From VGPI01 sp964482845 (GTDB taxonomy: Bacteria > Cloacimonadota > Cloacimonadia > Cloacimonadales > Cloacimonadaceae), in the NCBI GenBank assembly GCA_964482845.1, contig CAYZZE010000073.1:1-11257 (forward strand): 11,257 nucleotides of DNA. The letters are read 5' to 3'. Numbering within the stretch: position 1 is the stretch's first letter; each line of letters opens with the position of its first letter. The notes beneath the pieces are model-generated. The model made no database searches. It saw only the letters and a list, made by a program, of their open reading frames with translations, and was not told the DNA's origin. Positions 6,560 to 11,257 of the stretch are shown piece after piece. A program made the translations under genes and the position numbers.

Positions 6560-7601
6560 GACACTGATCCTCCATACCTGGGGGATTGGAGATATGATCC
6601 TGCTAACTCCTGTGTTAGAATTGATCCATGCTATTCATCCTGCGCTCAAGTTTGATTTTGCGGTTTTTCAATGGGCGAGCGTATTGCCAATCCAAAGAGC
6701 GCCCTATATGGGATCTGTGCATAAGTGCAGTTGTTCGCCCTGGCCGATGGTAAGGGACATCTGGAATATTCGTGGTAGCAAGTATGACCGGATCATTGTT
6801 ACTTCAGGGACAAATTCGGGTAAGGCAGGGATCTATGCTCTCCTCACCGGGATCCGCATCCGCTGTGGAGAATACCGCTCCCGTGATTTGTCGCTTTATA
6901 CCATAAAAAGTAAGTTTGATCCCTCTATATCAAGGACCATGGGTAATATTCGCCTCTTTTCATTGTTATACGATCTTCCCGCGCCAGATGTGATCTTTTC
7001 TGACTCACGGTTCCGGGCCGTATTCCGATCCCGATACTATATCAGTAGCGATAGCATGGGCATTGCCACCGATTTCCTGAACAATACTTTTACCCATCAG
7101 TCGTTTATCGTTGCCATCCATCCCGGATGCAACACCAAAAACCGGTATCGTAGGTGGAACCCTGATTATTTCATCACTTTGATCAAGTCATTGAAAACGC
7201 ATTTTCCTGATTGGGAGTTTTATGTGATAGCCGGTCCGGACGAAAGGGAGGAAGGGTACATGATATCCCGATCCACAGGTTTTCCACTACTAACGGGTGT
7301 ATCATTGGATGTCGTCGCCGCTGCTCTGCAACAAAGCCACCTATTGATTAACACCGATTCCGGCATCGGACATATTGCCTCTTGTTTCCACATAAAAACT
7401 TACACAATTTTCGGTCCGGGAGATGAAAGGCAAACAGCCCCGCATAATCCTTATGCCACCGTCATTAGGTCAGTCATGCCCTGTGCCCCTTGCGTGCATC
7501 AGAAGAGAATTCGTTGCCGAGCCGAATGTCTCACCTCCTTGAACCCGGAAGTTGTAGCAAAATGCATTGTAGAGGATTTTGATGTGAGGCAAGGACAATG
7601 A
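6534..7601 (+). CDS. Glycosyltransferase family 9 (heptosyltransferase-like)
   Basis: This 355-residue protein matches the ADP-heptose:LPS heptosyltransferase family (GT9, WaaF/WaaC-like), which adds heptose or related sugars to lipid A core or glycan chains at the inner membrane. The N-terminal LILHTWGIGDMILLTPVLEL (Gly17-Ile-Gly-Asp20) is the family's first loop. The donor half has AIHPGCNTKNRYRRW from residue 194, then NTDSGIGHIASCF (273-285) and IFGPGDERQTAPH, the usual nucleotide-binding region. A C-terminal cysteine cluster, MPCAPCVHQKRIRCRAECL, matches the cysteine pattern often seen near the end of GT9 enzymes. No Shine-Dalgarno sequence precedes the start. The 26-nt overlap with the upstream gene suggests translational coupling. 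Family is certain; the transferred sugar is not. Confidence 0.9.
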   Translation: MTAPKRLNKTLILHTWGIGDMILLTPVLELIHAIHPALKFDFAVFQWASVLPIQRAPYMGSVHKCSCSPWPMVRDIWNIRGSKYDRIIVTSGTNSGKAGIYALLTGIRIRCGEYRSRDLSLYTIKSKFDPSISRTMGNIRLFSLLYDLPAPDVIFSDSRFRAVFRSRYYISSDSMGIATDFLNNTFTHQSFIVAIHPGCNTKNRYRRWNPDYFITLIKSLKTHFPDWEFYVIAGPDEREEGYMISRSTGFPLLTGVSLDVVAAALQQSHLLINTDSGIGHIASCFHIKTYTIFGPGDERQTAPHNPYATVIRSVMPCAPCVHQKRIRCRAECLTSLNPEVVAKCIVEDFDVRQGQ

Positions 7602-7620
7602 TAGGCCTTGACAATATACC

Positions 7621-7639
7621 GTGCATTCTGAGCATGCAC
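7621..7639 (+). other. Small hairpin between the GT9 and GT2 genes
   Basis: GTGCAT (7621-7626) and ATGCAC (7634-7639) form a perfect 6-bp stem with a 7-nt loop in the 67-bp gap after the coupled block. No U tract follows, so it is not a standard intrinsic terminator. It could be an mRNA processing or stability site, or chance. Confidence 0.3.
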
Positions 7640-7668
7640 TGTCCGAGAAAGAATAGGATAATTCCCTA

Positions 7669-8808
7669 ATGATATTGCAGATAATCTTTTGGCTGAGCGT
7701 GGCAGCGTTATCCTATCACGTTCTCTTCTATGGAGTTATCCTTTATGTGATCAACCTGTTGAAGAAGGATCCGGCAATTCCTGCGCCATGCGAATATCCC
7801 TCCATCATTGTCCTCTGCGCTGCATTTAATGAGGAAATATCCATTGAGGAGAAGATACTTTCCTTCCTATCTCTGGATTATCCCGCGGCCAGGATCCGCA
7901 TGATCGTGATCTCAGATGATTCCACCGATGCTACAAATGACATTGTATCCCGATACATCGACCGTAATATCGAACTGGTCATCCAAAAACCCCGTGCCGG
8001 CAAGCAATCGGCTCATAATCTCGTCTTGCCGCAACTTGATTGTGACTATGTCCTGTCCACCGATGCCAATTCCATCTTTGATCCCTCGTCGGTAAAACTA
8101 CTGGTTCGCCGGATGCTATCTTCGCCAGATATCGGATTGGTTTCGGGCGAGTTGCGCCTATTGAACAGAAGCGATAAGAAGTCGGGCGAAGGATTATATT
8201 GGCGGTACGAATCGTTCTTGAAAAGAATGGATAGCGGACTCCGGTCGATCGCGGGAGCCAATGGCTCCATCTTCCTGATCCGAAGAGCGCTGTTTACGGA
8301 GATCGACCGCCAGTCTGTGGACGACTTTGAACGCACCCTGAACGTCCTAAAAAATGGATATCGAGCGGTTTATGAGCCCAGAGCCATCGTCTGGGAGGAC
8401 GAGACGGAAAGAGCCAGCGAAGAGATCTCCCGCAAGATCAGGATCATCTCCCAAGAATGGTTTGCGATCAAGCGACACGCAATCCTGCTCAATCCTTTCA
8501 GGTTTCCGGTCATCTCTTTTATCCTCTATTCACACAAGATCCTGCGCTGGCTGTTCTTTATCTTTGTCGCAGGTGCATTGGTGAGTTCGGCTTTTCTTAC
8601 TGCCCTGCCGTTTTACTGCGCTGTACTGGTGTTGCAATTGCTGGTCATTGGCTTGGGGATGATGGGACTCGTTATGCAGGACAAAGGGATACGCGTTCCC
8701 GGTTTTGGTCTTTTGGCTTATTATATCGCTATGGTCTATTCATCAGCCGTGGCGCTCAAAAATTTTATGGTAAAAAAGAACTTTGGGATGTGGAAACCCA
8801 TCCGCTAA
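7669..8808 (+). CDS. Membrane glycosyltransferase family 2
   Basis: This 379-residue GT-A enzyme is anchored in the inner membrane. An N-terminal helix (about 3-27) is followed by the GT2 domain: VLCAAFNEE at about 48-56, the UDP-binding acidic pair in ISDDSTDAT (Asp83, Asp84), and the metal-binding DxD-like Asp132-Ala-Asn134 in STDANS. DDFER at 218-222 supplies the likely catalytic acidic region. The processive-enzyme QxxRW motif is not intact; the matching stretch reads IISQEWFAIKR (Gln262-Glu-Trp264). Several hydrophobic segments follow from about 275 to 365. The arrangement resembles IcaA/PgaC or cellulose-synthase-like enzymes but is shorter. It begins 67 bp after the coupled block, with AGGATA as a weak ribosome-binding site. 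It may add a single sugar or make a short homopolymer; the altered QxxRW favours the former. Confidence 0.9.
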   Translation: MILQIIFWLSVAALSYHVLFYGVILYVINLLKKDPAIPAPCEYPSIIVLCAAFNEEISIEEKILSFLSLDYPAARIRMIVISDDSTDATNDIVSRYIDRNIELVIQKPRAGKQSAHNLVLPQLDCDYVLSTDANSIFDPSSVKLLVRRMLSSPDIGLVSGELRLLNRSDKKSGEGLYWRYESFLKRMDSGLRSIAGANGSIFLIRRALFTEIDRQSVDDFERTLNVLKNGYRAVYEPRAIVWEDETERASEEISRKIRIISQEWFAIKRHAILLNPFRFPVISFILYSHKILRWLFFIFVAGALVSSAFLTALPFYCAVLVLQLLVIGLGMMGLVMQDKGIRVPGFGLLAYYIAMVYSSAVALKNFMVKKNFGMWKPIR

Positions 8809-8816
8809 TCGTAGGT

Positions 8817-8832
8817 GCGGACTCTGATCCGC
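8817..8832 (+). other. Small hairpin before the epimerase gene
   Basis: GCGGA (8817-8821) and TCCGC (8828-8832) can form a 5-bp stem with a 6-nt loop, ending 8 nt before the AAGGA ribosome-binding site (8841-8845). It is too weak for a confident terminator and may be chance. Confidence 0.2.
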
Positions 8833-8851
8833 CCTTTCAAAAGGAAAATTT

Positions 8852-9850
8852 ATGAACATTCTGATCACTGGGAGCAATGGATTCATCGGCTCCCGTCTAA
8901 TGTGGGAATTGGTAAAAGATGGACACAAGGTCATCGGCATCGATATCAGCAATCACTGTGATGGCCAGCGGCATCCGATGACCCTAAGCGGAGACATTCG
9001 AAAAGTATCAGACCTGAATTTCATCCATGGCGCATTCCTGCAAAAGCATAACGCTGAGATCGATCTAATCATCCATTGCGCCGCTGCCAAGCATGATTTT
9101 GGCGTGAACCGCGGCGAATACTTCAGCCACAATAAATATGGCACGAAGACCTTGCTCCGCTTTGCCTCGGAGAAAGGGATCCGCAAATTGATCAACATCA
9201 GCAGCGTCGCCGTATTTGGACATCCCATCGAGCAAGCGGACGAGACGGCACCCTATGCGCCTGACCATCCCTATGGAGAATCCAAACTGGCAGGAGAACT
9301 CCTATCCATAGAGTGGCAGAGGCAAGACCCGACCAGAGAACTGATCGTTCTGCGCCCTGCCGTGATCTATGGGCCATACAACTTTGCCAACGTGTATAAA
9401 CTCATCGATATGATGCACCGCCGCCCTTGGGTGACCATTGGAACCGGCGATCACGTCAAGGCGATCGTAGCACGCAGCACGGTGATCGACATGATCCGCT
9501 TTGGCATCCAGGTGCTGAAACCGGGTTATGAACACTACAACTGCGTGGATGAACCATACATCACTTTAGGGCAATTGATGGAGATCATTGCCCTCAATCC
9601 TGCCTTCCGCATCCCCAAGATAAAACTACCTTTGGCTTATGCTGTGGCGATCGGTTTTCTTTTTGATGTCCCGGCAAAGTTGCTTTCCATCGATCTGCCG
9701 GTTAATCGCGACAGGATGAGAAAACTGGCCACAGCGACATATTTTACCGCAGAGAAGATACACCGGGATGGATTTGTCCAAAGGTACAGTATAGAGGATA
9801 GCGTTGCGGAGATGTGTGATTGGTATCTGAAAAATCAAAAATGGAGATAA
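8852..9850 (+). CDS. NAD-dependent sugar epimerase/dehydratase (extended SDR)
   Basis: This 332-residue cytoplasmic enzyme belongs to the extended short-chain dehydrogenase/reductase family acting on nucleotide sugars. The N-terminal Rossmann motif is ITGSNGFIGSRL (Gly7-x-x-Gly10-x-x-Gly13), followed by the acidic NAD-selecting residue in VIGIDIS. The catalytic triad is visible: NISSVAVFG (Ser117/Ser118) and YGESKLAGE (Tyr141, Lys145). VLRPAVIYGPYN is the usual substrate-domain entry. The C-terminal third contains a hydrophobic stretch (LPLAYAVAIGFLF) also seen in some 3-beta-HSD-like members. AAGGA lies 6 nt before the start. The next gene starts 4 bp after the stop. It probably epimerises, reduces or dehydrates a nucleotide sugar for the cluster; the exact reaction cannot be read from the motifs. 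Confidence 0.88.
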   Translation: MNILITGSNGFIGSRLMWELVKDGHKVIGIDISNHCDGQRHPMTLSGDIRKVSDLNFIHGAFLQKHNAEIDLIIHCAAAKHDFGVNRGEYFSHNKYGTKTLLRFASEKGIRKLINISSVAVFGHPIEQADETAPYAPDHPYGESKLAGELLSIEWQRQDPTRELIVLRPAVIYGPYNFANVYKLIDMMHRRPWVTIGTGDHVKAIVARSTVIDMIRFGIQVLKPGYEHYNCVDEPYITLGQLMEIIALNPAFRIPKIKLPLAYAVAIGFLFDVPAKLLSIDLPVNRDRMRKLATATYFTAEKIHRDGFVQRYSIEDSVAEMCDWYLKNQKWR

Positions 9851-9854
9851 TTAT

Positions 9855-10883
9855 ATGAAGACCTTGAAACTTGGACTTATTGGCTGTGGCAGAATATCAA
9901 AGAATCACTTTGAAGCAGTGCAGCAGATCCCTGAGGCAGAATTTTGCGCGGTCACGGATATCGATCGCTGCCGGGCAGAGCAAGCAGCAGAATTCTATAA
10001 AATACCCGGAGTATATACCGATTACATCGAGATGCTGGAAACCGAAAAACTGGATGCGGTTTCGATCTGCACTCCCAGCGGGCTGCATCCCCAAATGGGG
10101 ATCGATGTTGCCAACCACAAGATCAATGTCATCACCGAAAAACCAATGGCAATCAATATCGCCGCAGCGGATGCACTGATCAAAGCATGCGACAAAAACA
10201 AGGTTCATCTCTTCGTGGTCAAACAAAACCGCCTGAACAATACGCTGCAACTTCTGAAAAGTGCCATGAACAAAGACCGCTTCGGCAAAATCTACATTGC
10301 ACAGAGCAACGTTTTCTGGCAGCGTCCCCAATCCTATTATGCTACAGCAAAGTGGCGCGGCACCTGGGAATTTGACGGCGGTGCCTTTATGAACCAGGCA
10401 AGTCATTATGTGGATGCTATGTGCTGGCTCCTGGGAAACGTTGAATCCGTAATGGCTTACACTGCCACCATGGAGCGCAGGATTGAAGCCGAAGACAGCG
10501 GATGCGCATTGCTCCATTTCCGGAGTGGGACCATCGCTTCCATCAATGTTACTATGCTAACCTATCCCAAGAACTTTGAAGGTTCCATCACAATCATCGG
10601 CGAAAAAGGCACCGTCAAAGTGGGAGGCGTTGCCGTCAATAAGATCGAGAAATGGGAATTTGACGAGTATGACGATGACGACCGTATTGCCCTTGACGCC
10701 AATTATCAACCACCCAATGTTTACGGCTTTGGCCACACGCCCTATTATCATAATGTGACAGATGTTCTTTTGGGAAGGGCTGAGCCAACCACGGATGGAC
10801 GTGATGGACGCAAATCGGTGGAAATCATCCAGGCGATATACCAATCAGCCAAGATAGGAAAAAAGATATCCTTGCCCTTGTGA
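9855..10883 (+). CDS. wlbA: UDP-N-acetylglucosaminuronate 3-dehydrogenase (WbpB/WlbA type)
   Basis: This 342-residue Gfo/Idh/MocA-family oxidoreductase closely resembles WbpB/WlbA, which oxidises C3 of UDP-GlcNAcA, the step before amination in making UDP-2,3-diacetamido-uronic acids. The N-terminal Rossmann motif is GLIGCGRISKNHF (Gly7-Gly12 region). Glu95-Lys96-Pro97 carries the catalytic lysine. Features I recall as diagnostic for WlbA over generic family members are VVKQNRLN (Gln124-Asn-Arg126), RPQSYY, the KWRGTWEFDGGAFMNQASHY block (His184 as likely acid/base), MLTYPKNFEGSITIIGEKGT, and VYGFGHTPYYHNV near the C-terminus. Length fits the family. GGAG at 9843-9846 lies 8 nt upstream, within the end of the preceding gene. 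The partners WbpA, WbpE, WbpD and WbpI are not in the window. The family call is strong; the exact substrate is inferred from similarity. Confidence 0.85.
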   Translation: MKTLKLGLIGCGRISKNHFEAVQQIPEAEFCAVTDIDRCRAEQAAEFYKIPGVYTDYIEMLETEKLDAVSICTPSGLHPQMGIDVANHKINVITEKPMAINIAAADALIKACDKNKVHLFVVKQNRLNNTLQLLKSAMNKDRFGKIYIAQSNVFWQRPQSYYATAKWRGTWEFDGGAFMNQASHYVDAMCWLLGNVESVMAYTATMERRIEAEDSGCALLHFRSGTIASINVTMLTYPKNFEGSITIIGEKGTVKVGGVAVNKIEKWEFDEYDDDDRIALDANYQPPNVYGFGHTPYYHNVTDVLLGRAEPTTDGRDGRKSVEIIQAIYQSAKIGKKISLPL

Positions 10884-10916
10884 AGCTTATATTTCCCTTT
10901 GCCATCCAATGTTCAA

Positions 10917-11253
10917 GACCATTGAATAATATGGGGCTTTGTTCTTACGGCCATAAACTAACTAATCGTCAGACACGATCCGGTATCATTTCAGCGCCAG
11001 CAGATGTCAGGCGGTGACTTCAGTCACCGTTCGGAACGCCGCTAACGATCAACCCGCAAGGGTATCCGGACTTTTTGAGCACCTTAGTCCGAGAGTAATC
11101 CTCTCCCGCTGGCCAGGGATCCTTCTTTTAATACGTTGGCATATGTCGCTCGTTCGGACTGAAATCCTCCCATTGTCGAAATATCCAGCAGGGTAGTATG
11201 TCCTCTCACGATCCGAAACGGTGGTTGAAACCACCGCCTAACATCTGATGGCG
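10917..11253 (-). repeat. Right arm of the 337-bp inverted repeat
   Basis: This is the partner of 101-437 in reverse orientation, gap-free over 337 bp. It begins 33 bp after the last stop codon and reaches almost to the end of the window, so the outer limit cannot be fixed. Hairpins matching the left arm lie at 11219-11236 (CGGTGGTT/AACCACCG), 11090-11108, 11066-11092, 11026-11049 and 11012-11029. The CTGAAG palindrome (CGGTGACT/AGTCACCG) is perfect here and imperfect in the left arm. A reading frame over the arm exists in both copies but is broken by a TAG here, and many differences change the amino acid. The repeat therefore does not look protein-coding. Confidence 0.85.
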
Positions 11254-11257
11254 CCGG

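Noticed and set aside
7608..7613. Perfect TTGACA promoter element in the gap before the GT2 gene
   Set aside because: No -10-like hexamer occurs 16-18 bp downstream, so the match is probably chance.
8457..8855. 132-codon frame overlapping the end of the GT2 gene
   Set aside because: It lies in another frame of a well-supported gene and its translation shows no domain.
10884..10916. Intrinsic terminator after the last gene
   Set aside because: No stem followed by a U tract is visible between the stop codon and the right arm. The arm's own hairpins might end transcription, but they also lack a U tract.

Overview
The window looks like part of a chromosome from a Gram-negative bacterium of the Fibrobacterota-Chlorobiota-Bacteroidota (FCB) group. 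The best guess is a Cloacimonadota-like lineage. This rests on the first gene, an exported protein ending in a type IX secretion (T9SS) type A sorting domain with the signature NYPNPFNPSTT, and on the general look of the proteins. The species assignment is inference.

Layout. Positions 1-100 hold short palindromic and direct repeats. Positions 101-437 and 10917-11253 are the two arms of one inverted repeat (337 bp each, gap-free, about 85% identical by eye) that bracket everything else. Each arm is rich in hairpins. Between them lie eight confident genes, all on the plus strand: an exported T9SS cargo protein (756-2432), a 302-bp spacer with possible decayed coding sequence, then seven envelope-polysaccharide genes. 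These are a Wzx-type flippase (2735-4063), a GT4 glycosyltransferase (4060-5283), a second GT-B glycosyltransferase (5270-6559), a GT9 heptosyltransferase-like enzyme (6534-7601), a membrane GT2 glycosyltransferase (7669-8808), an NAD-dependent sugar epimerase/dehydratase (8852-9850) and a WbpB/WlbA-type UDP-GlcNAcA 3-dehydrogenase (9855-10883).

How it may work. The flippase and the first three glycosyltransferases overlap by 4, 14 and 26 nt and are almost certainly co-translated. The last three genes are separated by short gaps. Together they would build a lipid-linked oligosaccharide on the inner face of the inner membrane and flip it. The dehydrogenase points to a diacetamido-uronic acid type sugar. 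That sugar class is used in Porphyromonas gingivalis (Wbp/Vim pathway) to link T9SS cargo to anionic LPS, so the T9SS cargo gene beside this cluster suggests a testable functional link. No polymerase (Wzy), initiating sugar-phosphate transferase or other Wbp-pathway enzyme is visible, so the pathway must be completed elsewhere.

The most unusual element is the pair of long, structured inverted repeats around the whole gene block.
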